From assembly GCA_002311835.1 (NCBI GenBank), contig DBZY01000039.1:1-40352 (forward strand): a DNA stretch of 40,352 bases, in the 5' to 3' direction. The DNA comes from Proteobacteria bacterium UBA1148 (GTDB lineage: Bacteria; Pseudomonadota; Gammaproteobacteria; Steroidobacterales; Rariloculaceae). A program made the translations under genes and the position numbers. The notes under the pieces were generated by a model, which was not told the DNA's origin, searched no databases, and was given only the letters and a program-made list of their open reading frames with translations. Positions 8,591 through 15,377 of the stretch are shown piece after piece; the stretch's first letter is position 1; each line of letters opens with the position of its first letter.

Positions 8591-9271
8591 ATGCTGGGCA
8601 CGGATATCGTTAGCGTACTAATGATAGTGGTTGTCGCTGCAGTGCCAGTTGTGTTTGCTATCACCGTACATGAAGTCGCTCATGGGTGGGCGGCACTCAG
8701 GTTTGGGGATACGACTGCCCAAGCGGCTGGACGCTTGACTCTTAATCCCATCAAACACATTGATCCTTTAGGAACCGTGATCGTACCAATCGCAATGCTG
8801 GTGCTGAGCTCGGGAGCATGGGCGTTCGGGTGGGCTAAACCAGTCCCAGTTGCGTTTCAGAATTTACGTAATCCACGTCGGGATATGATATTAGTAGCTG
8901 CGGCTGGGCCGAGCGCCAATTTATTAATGGCTATGGGCTGGGCGTTGCTGCTTCCAGTCTGGGCCTCAATGTTCACGGAAGCGGGCGTAGATCTAGTTGG
9001 CGATGTAATTATTCGAATGTGCGTTACCGGTATTTCCATAAACGTTCTTCTTGCAGTCTTCAATATGTTGCCTATACCTCCTCTGGATGGTGGACGCGTC
9101 TTAGCCGGGTTGCTGCCCCCACACATGGCTCAGATGCTCCACAGGATCGAGCCTTTTGGGTTTATGATCGTAGTGTTGCTTATAGTCATGGGCGTATTGT
9201 GGCCATTATTGGATCCCATCAGACTGCCGTTACTCAGGTTCTTTTTTCGCTCCGTAGCTGGACTTGCATAG
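8591..9271 (+). CDS. Site-2 protease family zinc metalloprotease (M50)
   Basis: A 226-residue intramembrane metalloprotease of the M50 site-2 protease family. The zinc-binding HExxH is HEVAH at residues 27-31 inside the first membrane helix. The third ligand is in NMLPIPPLDGGRVL, with Asp166. About five to six hydrophobic segments cover the sequence. There is no PDZ domain, so it is the short bacterial form often annotated as 'site-2 protease family protein', distinct from RseP. Substrate is unknown. It is immediately followed (zero gap) by scpA, so it probably heads the operon with scpA, scpB and rluB, a frequent arrangement. A consensus promoter ends six bases before its ATG, which implies little or no 5' leader. 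Met11 is an alternative start, but would cut the first helix. Confidence 0.93.
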   Translation: MLGTDIVSVLMIVVVAAVPVVFAITVHEVAHGWAALRFGDTTAQAAGRLTLNPIKHIDPLGTVIVPIAMLVLSSGAWAFGWAKPVPVAFQNLRNPRRDMILVAAAGPSANLLMAMGWALLLPVWASMFTEAGVDLVGDVIIRMCVTGISINVLLAVFNMLPIPPLDGGRVLAGLLPPHMAQMLHRIEPFGFMIVVLLIVMGVLWPLLDPIRLPLLRFFFRSVAGLA

Positions 9272-10171
9272 ATGAGTGAGTTGATCGGCCCACGTAAGCC
9301 CGAGTTGAAGCTTGTGTCCACAGCACCACCTGTGACCGGGGAGGCTGGACTACCGGCACAGGATGAGATGCCATTCGCGGTAGTGGAGGGAGAGCCGGTA
9401 ACTGAACTTCCGCGCGATCTCTATATTCCTCCACACGCCCTTAAGGTGTTTCTTGAAGCATTCGAAGGGCCGCTGGACTTGCTCTTATATCTCATTAGGA
9501 GACAAAATCTCAATATTCTTGATATTCCGATTGCAGAGGTTACAAAGCAGTACGCCCACTACATCGAACTCATGCATGACATGGAGTTTGAGTTAGCAGG
9601 CGAATACTTGGTAATGGCGGCGACACTAGCGGAGATCAAATCCAGAATGTTACTGCCTTCACCGGTGGCTAGTGATGAGGACGAAGAAGATCCACGGGCT
9701 GAACTCGTGCGGCGACTTCAGGAATATCAACGTTTCAAAGAAGCGGCGCAAGATATTAACGCGCTGGAACGTTTAGAGCGAGATGTATCCCAAGCTACCG
9801 CAAAAGTTGTGGAGAGGCGAGTTGTTACGAAGTTACCAGATATTACGCTTAAAGAGTTGCTCATTGCTTTTAAAGAAGCAATTGAGCGATCTGATATGTT
9901 TACCCGACACCATGTGCAGCGGGAACCTCTTTCGGTTCGGGAGCGAATGTCACAGGTATTGGTTTCACTTGAAAGCAAAAAATTTACAGAGTTTTCGCAA
10001 CTTTTCGATTCGGCGGAAGGCCGTACTGGGGTAACAGTTACTTTTCTTGCAATTCTAGAATTGCTCAAAGAATCGTTAATCGATGTTGTACAAAGTGAAC
10101 CTTACGGTCCAATTCACGTGCGAGTTGCTAAGGGTAGTGAAAGTCAAGAAGCTATCACTGCAGATGCGTAA
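9272..10171 (+). CDS. scpA: Segregation and condensation protein A (kleisin)
   Basis: The 299-residue kleisin subunit of SMC-ScpAB bridges the two SMC heads. A poorly conserved extension of about 50 residues precedes the canonical FEGPLDLLLYLIRRQNLNILDI core (about 64-86). The helical middle region includes LVMAATLAEIKSRMLLP (about 111-127). The C-terminal winged-helix part contains VTVTFLAILELLKESLIDV. Its ATG directly abuts the stop codon of the M50 protease, and scpB starts 16 bases after its end. smc itself lies in the neighbouring smc-zipA-ligA operon. Confidence 0.96.
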   Translation: MSELIGPRKPELKLVSTAPPVTGEAGLPAQDEMPFAVVEGEPVTELPRDLYIPPHALKVFLEAFEGPLDLLLYLIRRQNLNILDIPIAEVTKQYAHYIELMHDMEFELAGEYLVMAATLAEIKSRMLLPSPVASDEDEEDPRAELVRRLQEYQRFKEAAQDINALERLERDVSQATAKVVERRVVTKLPDITLKELLIAFKEAIERSDMFTRHHVQREPLSVRERMSQVLVSLESKKFTEFSQLFDSAEGRTGVTVTFLAILELLKESLIDVVQSEPYGPIHVRVAKGSESQEAITADA

Positions 10172-10187
10172 CTAGAGCCTGCATGAG

Positions 10188-10892
10188 TTGTTAGATATGG
10201 ATCAGTCAGAAATTAAAAATATTTTAGAGGCTGCTTTGCTGGCAGCTGGCCGTCCATTGAGCCTGGACCAGCTAGTAGGATTATTTGGAAAACGTTCGGC
10301 ACCCGAACGTCAGACTCTGAAAGAGGTGTTGGGAGAGTTGGCTTTCGAGTACAAGGATAGAGGGATCGAACTTAAAGAGGTTGGGAGTGGGTATCGAATT
10401 CAGATTTGCAGTTCTATGAGTGATTGGCTTACACCACTATGGGAGGAACGGGCACCCCGGTATTCACGTGCGCTTTTGGAAGTCCTCTCTCTCATTGCAT
10501 ATCGACAACCTATTACCCGAGGTGAGATAGAAGAGGTTCGGGGTGTTGCCGTGAGCACCAATATTGTTCGCACCATACTAGAGCGTGGCTGGGTTCGTGT
10601 GGTTGGACACCGCGATGTGCCTGGAAAACCAGCCATGCTTGGGACCACTAAGAGGTTTCTCGACTATTTTGGATTGAAAAGGCTCGATGAACTACCGTCG
10701 CTGTCGGAAATCAAAGATCTAGAGGACCTAAACGCTGAGCTTGCTTTGCCAGAGCCAAGCCCGCAATCAGGATTACTGGACGAATTAGAGGAAGACTCAC
10801 GAGAATTAATCGAACAGGCTGGCGTCGAGACCGAGCTGCCGGATGAAAAGGGAGGCGATGTTGTTTCGCTGGCTCATCCCGAAGTTAACTGA
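10188..10892 (+). CDS. scpB: Segregation and condensation protein B
   Basis: The 234-residue partner of ScpA consists of two winged-helix domains (about 5-95 and 100-180). Typical segments are ALLAAGRPLSLDQL and ALLEVLSLIAYRQPITRGEI, then RTILERGWVRVVGHRDVPG. The last 50 residues are acidic and low in conservation. The start is uncertain: TTG at 10188 or ATG at 10197, three codons apart, with neither preceded by a strong Shine-Dalgarno. It lies between scpA and rluB, and its function depends on SMC and ScpA, both encoded within this window. Confidence 0.95.
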   Translation: MLDMDQSEIKNILEAALLAAGRPLSLDQLVGLFGKRSAPERQTLKEVLGELAFEYKDRGIELKEVGSGYRIQICSSMSDWLTPLWEERAPRYSRALLEVLSLIAYRQPITRGEIEEVRGVAVSTNIVRTILERGWVRVVGHRDVPGKPAMLGTTKRFLDYFGLKRLDELPSLSEIKDLEDLNAELALPEPSPQSGLLDELEEDSRELIEQAGVETELPDEKGGDVVSLAHPEVN

Positions 10893-10945
10893 CACGCCTA
10901 CTGCCAGTGATTTAAATAGTTACGTCCAACAATCCGAATACGGGA

Positions 10946-11692
10946 ATGGCTGATCGAATACAAAAGGTCTTAGCAAATGCTGGTGTAGCTTCCCGTCGAG
11001 AGGTAGAGCGGTGGATAAAACAGGGTCGATTGGTCGTTGGAGACAAACCGGCTCAGCTCGGCGATCAACTGAGCGGTAATGAGCGAGTCTTTTTGGATGG
11101 GCGTCTATTACGAATTCGATCATCGAGTGAACGCTTGGCTGAGTGTATCGCGTATTACAAACCCTCCGGTGAGATCACGAGTCGAAAGGACCCGGAGGGG
11201 CGTTCCACTATCTTTGAACGGCTTAAGCCACCCCGTCATGGACGTTGGATTAGCGTTGGACGCTTAGACATAAATACATCTGGTTTATTAATCCTGGTAA
11301 CGGATGGTGAGTTAGCCCATCGCCTGATGCATCCTAGTTACGAGATTTCACGTGAATATGCAGTACGTGTTCTTGGTCGTATCTCTAGGCAGCAGATGAA
11401 ACGGTTGCAAGAGGGTGTTGAGCTTGAGGACGGTTTGGCGAGATTTGATTCTATTGTGGCTAATGGAGGTACCGGCGCTAATGCTTGGTATAGCGTTACT
11501 CTTCATGAGGGGCGTAACCGAGAGATTCGTCGTCTTTTTCAAGCATTAGAGATTCCCGTCAGTCGGCTCCTGCGCATTCGTTTTGGGCCTATAGCGTTGG
11601 CTGATATGCGGCGTGGCATGACTCGGATGTTGGGGATACAAGAGTTGAAGCAGCTCTATAATTCAGTTGATCTATCGCTCACTCGCTCTTGA
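10946..11692 (+). CDS. rluB: 23S rRNA pseudouridine synthase RluB
   Basis: A 248-residue RsuA/RluB/E/F-family pseudouridine synthase, most likely modifying position 2605 of 23S rRNA as RluB. An N-terminal S4 RNA-binding domain spans about 3-55 (RIQKVLANAGVASRREVERW). The catalytic domain has GRLDINTSGLL with catalytic Asp108. The closing signature is EGRNREIRRLFQALEIPVSRL (about 192-212). It lacks the long basic C-terminal tail of E. coli RluB (about 291 residues). It follows scpB, a common arrangement. Its last 14 bases overlap the convergent SDR gene. RluE/F are alternatives, but the scpAB neighbourhood favours RluB. Confidence 0.92.
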   Translation: MADRIQKVLANAGVASRREVERWIKQGRLVVGDKPAQLGDQLSGNERVFLDGRLLRIRSSSERLAECIAYYKPSGEITSRKDPEGRSTIFERLKPPRHGRWISVGRLDINTSGLLILVTDGELAHRLMHPSYEISREYAVRVLGRISRQQMKRLQEGVELEDGLARFDSIVANGGTGANAWYSVTLHEGRNREIRRLFQALEIPVSRLLRIRFGPIALADMRRGMTRMLGIQELKQLYNSVDLSLTRS

Positions 11693-12428
11693 CATTAATT
11701 CTTTTACGGGTGGTACCTCGGCTATCTGGACCCAATAGATAGAGATAGGGGCCGGTAATCGTCTCAGGGAGAGGTAGTGTGTTCGGATCTTCCGTTGGAT
11801 AGGCGGCTTGGCGCATCTTAGTACGTATTCCGCCTGGGTTGATACAGTTTACCCGAATGCGGGTATCTCCTAATTCATCAGCCAACATTTGTGCGAGTCC
11901 TTCTATTCCAAATTTAGAGACGCAGTACGCGCCCCAGTAAGCGCGTCCATAATTGCCTACGCTACTAGTCGTGAAGAGTACGGAGGCATCTTCGGACAGA
12001 CGTAATAGAGGTAAAAGGTATTGGGTCAGGGCAAAAGGGGCACTGAGATTGGTCTGAATTACTTTCTGCCACAAGTTTATATCGTAGTGTTCGATGGGGG
12101 TACGAGCACCTAGCATACCCGCATTATGAACCAGCCCATCAAGTTTATTGAATTGCGATCCGAGTTCCTCAGCAAATTTTTGGTATGCATTATTCTGGGT
12201 GAGTGCAAAATCTAGTTGCGCTACTACTGGCTCGGGGCCAAGTTCTCGAAATTCCTGAAAGAGCATTTCTAGCGAATGCTCATCCCGACCGTGAAGAATT
12301 ACGGTAGCCCCATGAATAATAAGATCTCGTGAGATCGCTCGGCCGATACCAGATGTGGCACCTGTCACTAGGATTACACGGTCTTTAAATAAATTTTCCG
12401 TTGGCTCATAACCACGTAAATCCATCAT
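11679..12428 (-). CDS. SDR family oxidoreductase, YciK-like
   Basis: A 249-residue classical short-chain dehydrogenase/reductase. The nucleotide-binding motif TGATSGIG spans 22-29, HNAG starts at 101, and the active site has Ser155/156, Tyr168 and Lys172 (YCVSK). The N-terminus (Y-x-P-x-x-x-L-F-K-D-R-V-I-L-V-T-G) and gene position match YciK, whose physiological substrate is not established. It ends the minus-strand operon deaminase-ubiG-phosphatase-SDR, with its ATG overlapping the phosphatase stop codon. A second ATG is adjacent at 12425. The 3' end overlaps rluB on the opposite strand by 14 bases. Confidence 0.9.
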   Translation of the reverse strand: MMDLRGYEPTENLFKDRVILVTGATSGIGRAISRDLIIHGATVILHGRDEHSLEMLFQEFRELGPEPVVAQLDFALTQNNAYQKFAEELGSQFNKLDGLVHNAGMLGARTPIEHYDINLWQKVIQTNLSAPFALTQYLLPLLRLSEDASVLFTTSSVGNYGRAYWGAYCVSKFGIEGLAQMLADELGDTRIRVNCINPGGIRTKMRQAAYPTEDPNTLPLPETITGPYLYLLGPDSRGTTRKRINVKSE

Positions 12429-13087
12429 CCGAGTTCCTCTAAGGCATTCAACAGGTCAGCTGGTCGTCGAATGACAATGGATGCACCCCATTGGTGCGGG
12501 TCATCATGCGGATGTATGTAGCCGTATGAGGCCGCTATGGTGGCCATGCCGGCTGCGCGGCCCGCATCAATATCTTTACGAGCATCACCAACATAGACAC
12601 AGTTTTTTGTCGGTACACCTAATTCCTTTGCGCCTGCCCGTAAGGGGGCAGGGTGTGGTTTTCGTTGAGGCAGGCTGTCACCACTAATAAGGCAGCCTGG
12701 TCGGTGAATCAAATCCAATGATTCTAATAGCAGTTGAGTCATAGCGTGGAGTTTATTGGTTACGATTCCCCAACTCGTGCCACGTCTATCTAAATCATTT
12801 AAAAAACCATCCATTCCATTGAATAGACAAGATTTAATGCATATATTTTGGATATAAACTTCTAAGAATTCTTGGCGTAATCTCTCAACTTCTTCCTCGG
12901 ACTCCTGCTCCCCAAGACCCAACCGGATAAGGCCTAAGGCTCCATTAGAGACTTCATTACGCGCGATCGCGAATGGGATTGGTGGGAGGCGGCGGTGTGC
13001 GAGTAGGATATTAAGGACGTCGACCAAATCCGGTGCTGTATCTATCAAGGTGCCATCCAAATCCAGCAGTACCGCTTCGACCTTCAT
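12425..13087 (-). CDS. mupP: HAD phosphatase: MupP-type (MurNAc-6-P) or phosphoglycolate phosphatase
   Basis: A 220-residue HAD-family phosphatase with the DxDGT nucleophile motif LLDLDGTLIDT (Asp9, Asp11). A helical cap (about 18-80) follows, then motif II Thr in GIVTNK and motif IV in YVGDARKDIDAGRAAG. Generic annotation would be Gph (2-phosphoglycolate phosphatase). The operon order TRZ/ATZ hydrolase-ubiG-this gene-YciK is the one in which Pseudomonas carries MupP, the N-acetylmuramate-6-phosphate phosphatase of peptidoglycan recycling. I therefore favour MupP from context, while sequence alone does not exclude Gph. Its ATG overlaps the ubiG stop and its stop overlaps the SDR start (ATGA both times), showing translational coupling. 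Confidence 0.75.
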   Translation of the reverse strand: MKVEAVLLDLDGTLIDTAPDLVDVLNILLAHRRLPPIPFAIARNEVSNGALGLIRLGLGEQESEEEVERLRQEFLEVYIQNICIKSCLFNGMDGFLNDLDRRGTSWGIVTNKLHAMTQLLLESLDLIHRPGCLISGDSLPQRKPHPAPLRAGAKELGVPTKNCVYVGDARKDIDAGRAAGMATIAASYGYIHPHDDPHQWGASIVIRRPADLLNALEELG

Positions 13088-13812
13088 GGCGAAGGATTAC
13101 ACCGGGTATGCATGAGGTAATTGACATCGATATTGCCACCGAGTGAATAAGATTGGGTTAGCGGGTTGAAGTGCAGTCCCATAGTGTCACACAGCTCAAG
13201 ATCAGCCTTCCGGCACCATGCGGCAAGTTCTGAAGGGCGGATAAGTTTCTCGTACTCGTGAGTGCCTTTTGGCACCATGCGCATGATGTGTTCAGCGCCA
13301 ACAATCGCCATCAAAAAACTCTTTATATTTCTGTTGATAGTGGAAAAAAAAACGGCACCACCAGGGCATACCATGCGAGCACAGATACTTACCATATTTG
13401 CTGGATCTGGGATGTGTTCAAGTAGTTCCAAGCAAGTCACGATATCGAAGCAGTCGGTTTCTTTGTCAGCAAGTTGTTGGATATCAATACACATATATTT
13501 CGGTGAGAGCTCGGCTTCCCGAGCATGGACATCGGCAATGTCGAGACTTGTTTGAGCAAGATCGATTCCCATGACATCCGCACCTCGCTGAGCCATCGCT
13601 TCACTCAAGATCCCTCCGCCGCAACCTACGTCTAGTACGCGAGCACCTTTAAGTGGAGCCCGTTGATCAATGTATTCGAGTCGGAGGGGATTGATCTCGT
13701 GAAGAGTCTTGAGGGGGCCCTCGGGATCCCACCATTTTTCTGCCAATGCTTCAAACTTAGCAAGTTCCTCGGCGTCGGCGTTGATGTGATCTTTTGGTGC
13801 GTTTTGGTTCAT
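13084..13812 (-). CDS. ubiG: Ubiquinone biosynthesis O-methyltransferase UbiG
   Basis: UbiG carries out both SAM-dependent O-methylations in ubiquinone synthesis, at the membrane-associated Ubi complex. I start it at the ATG at 13812 (242 residues, beginning MNQNAPKDH), because this overlaps the upstream TGA as ATGA, like the other junctions in the operon; an in-frame ATG lies eight codons upstream. Seen features: the FEALAEKWWDPEGPLKTLH N-terminal signature, the SAM motif VLDVGCGGG at 59-67, GIDLAQTSL, LELLEHIPDP (post-I/II) and the late FFSTINRN strand. Length and motifs match gammaproteobacterial UbiG, and presence of the gene indicates a ubiquinone-based respiratory chain. Confidence 0.96.
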   Translation of the reverse strand: MNQNAPKDHINADAEELAKFEALAEKWWDPEGPLKTLHEINPLRLEYIDQRAPLKGARVLDVGCGGGILSEAMAQRGADVMGIDLAQTSLDIADVHAREAELSPKYMCIDIQQLADKETDCFDIVTCLELLEHIPDPANMVSICARMVCPGGAVFFSTINRNIKSFLMAIVGAEHIMRMVPKGTHEYEKLIRPSELAAWCRKADLELCDTMGLHFNPLTQSYSLGGNIDVNYLMHTRCNPSP

Positions 13813-15128
13813 GAAACAGTCATCCTTTCCGCCCACCTGCCAGCCTTTTGCATGACGCTTTCCTCATTCATTCGCGTCATAGTACGATTTTCTAGAAGAT
13901 GCTCTCCAGCAATCCATACGTCAGTGACATTCTCTCGCCCCGCAGCGTAAACTAACTGAGAGAGTGGATCGAGCACTGGCTGAGTGCCAGGATCTTTAAA
14001 TTCGATACAGACAGCATCAGCGCTTTTCCCTGGAAGCAGGGAACCGATTTCTTTGTCCAAGCCCAACGCGCGAGCACCATTAAGTGTAGCGAGCTCAAGC
14101 ATTGTGCTTGCAGGCAGTACGGTCGGATCGCCTGCGACAAATTTTCCAAATAAAGCAGCTGTATTCATCTCCGCTAAAAGGTCCAACCGATTGTTAGCGG
14201 CAGCACTGTCTGTACCGAGTGCTACGTTAACTCCGGCAGATAACAGATCGGCTACGGGGCATGCCCCACTGGACAGTTTCAGATTGGATCGGGGGCAGTG
14301 CACGACACTGCAGCCTGTCTGAGCAAGTGTTGTTATCTCATCAACCGTCAGTTGAGTTGCGTGTACGGCCATAAGACTTGGGTTTAAGAGCCCGAGCTCC
14401 TTCAATCGCTGGAGGGGGCGCATACCGTTTTTGGATAACGCATCTTCAACTTCTTTGGCCGTCTCATGGAGGTGTATTTGGACTGGTACGTCGAGTTCAT
14501 CAGCAAGTTGGCGAATGCGAGTCAGAGTAGTATCGGAGACTGTATAGGGTGCATGTGGGGCAAACATGGTACTTATCAGTGGCTGTGTCTTGTAGGTGTC
14601 GTGGACCGCTAGACCCTTGCTTATACAATCGCTGGCATCCGTGGACCAAGGTGTTGGAAATTCTATAGCGATCATCCCAGCAACCATCCGGATCCCGGAG
14701 TTCACGGCTATTTGTGCAGTTCGTTCAGGATAGAAGTACATATCCGCAAAGCAGGTGATGCCTCCTCTCAGCATCTCCATGATGGCAAGCTGGGCTCCAT
14801 CATCGATGAACTCTGGACATACCAGCCGCATCTCCGTTGGCCAGATTCGCTCGTTCAACCAGCTTTCCAACGGAAGATCTTCGCCAAGGCCCCGCATTAG
14901 TGCCATGGCAGCATGAGTATGCGTATTTACCAGTCCGGGGATAAGGACGTGATCAGGTCGTTCATAGACGACGTCGGGGCAAAATTGTTGGTTCGCATCA
15001 ATTCGTGGGAGGAGTTTTAGAATACGGCCTTTATCAACAGCCAGGCAAAGGCCTTCGTGGACCGTAATTTCGGGTTCCACCGGAATGGCCCAGCGCGGAC
15101 AAATTAGAGCATCGATGCGTTGGCTCAT
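13809..15128 (-). CDS. TRZ/ATZ-family amidohydrolase, MtaD-like adenosine derivative deaminase
   Basis: A 439-residue cytosolic metal-dependent deaminase of the TRZ/ATZ (MtaD) group. It probably acts on 5'-methylthioadenosine, S-adenosylhomocysteine or 5'-deoxyadenosine. Metal ligands are seen in NTHTH (His70 and His72), IHLHET with the catalytic Glu, VHATQL and GTDSAAANN. Linking it with ubiG makes sense, because UbiG produces S-adenosylhomocysteine; that is an inference. I start at ATG 15128; the codon before it is TTG. It heads a four-gene operon with consecutive ATGA overlaps and is divergent from gyrA. Guanine or triazine substrates are less likely but not excluded. Confidence 0.88.
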   Translation of the reverse strand: MSQRIDALICPRWAIPVEPEITVHEGLCLAVDKGRILKLLPRIDANQQFCPDVVYERPDHVLIPGLVNTHTHAAMALMRGLGEDLPLESWLNERIWPTEMRLVCPEFIDDGAQLAIMEMLRGGITCFADMYFYPERTAQIAVNSGIRMVAGMIAIEFPTPWSTDASDCISKGLAVHDTYKTQPLISTMFAPHAPYTVSDTTLTRIRQLADELDVPVQIHLHETAKEVEDALSKNGMRPLQRLKELGLLNPSLMAVHATQLTVDEITTLAQTGCSVVHCPRSNLKLSSGACPVADLLSAGVNVALGTDSAAANNRLDLLAEMNTAALFGKFVAGDPTVLPASTMLELATLNGARALGLDKEIGSLLPGKSADAVCIEFKDPGTQPVLDPLSQLVYAAGRENVTDVWIAGEHLLENRTMTRMNEESVMQKAGRWAERMTVS

Positions 15129-15217
15129 CAAGAGAAGGCTCGTGATAGATGGGTTTCAAAAAAAACCAGTATAGCCTTTTGGGAGCATTTTCAGTGCTTC
15201 GAGCGATGTCTGCCTTA

Positions 15218-15226
15218 TGGTAGAAT
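15218..15226 (+). promoter_or_regulatory. extended -10 promoter element for gyrA
   Basis: TGGTAGAAT at 15218-15226 is an extended -10 (TGn plus TAGAAT). No good -35 is visible, which extended -10 promoters tolerate. Transcription from about 15233 would give gyrA a leader of about 145 bases. Seen by eye only. Confidence 0.45.
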
Positions 15227-15377
15227 TCCACGGGTAAATTGAACGCTTGGAACACGGTTTCTTCAAGTGTATTTCTGTCATCAATAGAAAGTCTGACGAA
15301 GCGTTTTTTCTCAATATTGCAGGTTCCCCTGGTGCTTTCGAGCAGACCGGGAGGGATGGTTGTTCGTGGTGAATCGT

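Noticed and set aside
13813..13836. Longer N-terminus for ubiG from 13836
   Set aside because: The ATG at 13812 matches the ATGA overlap style of the whole operon and the family length better.
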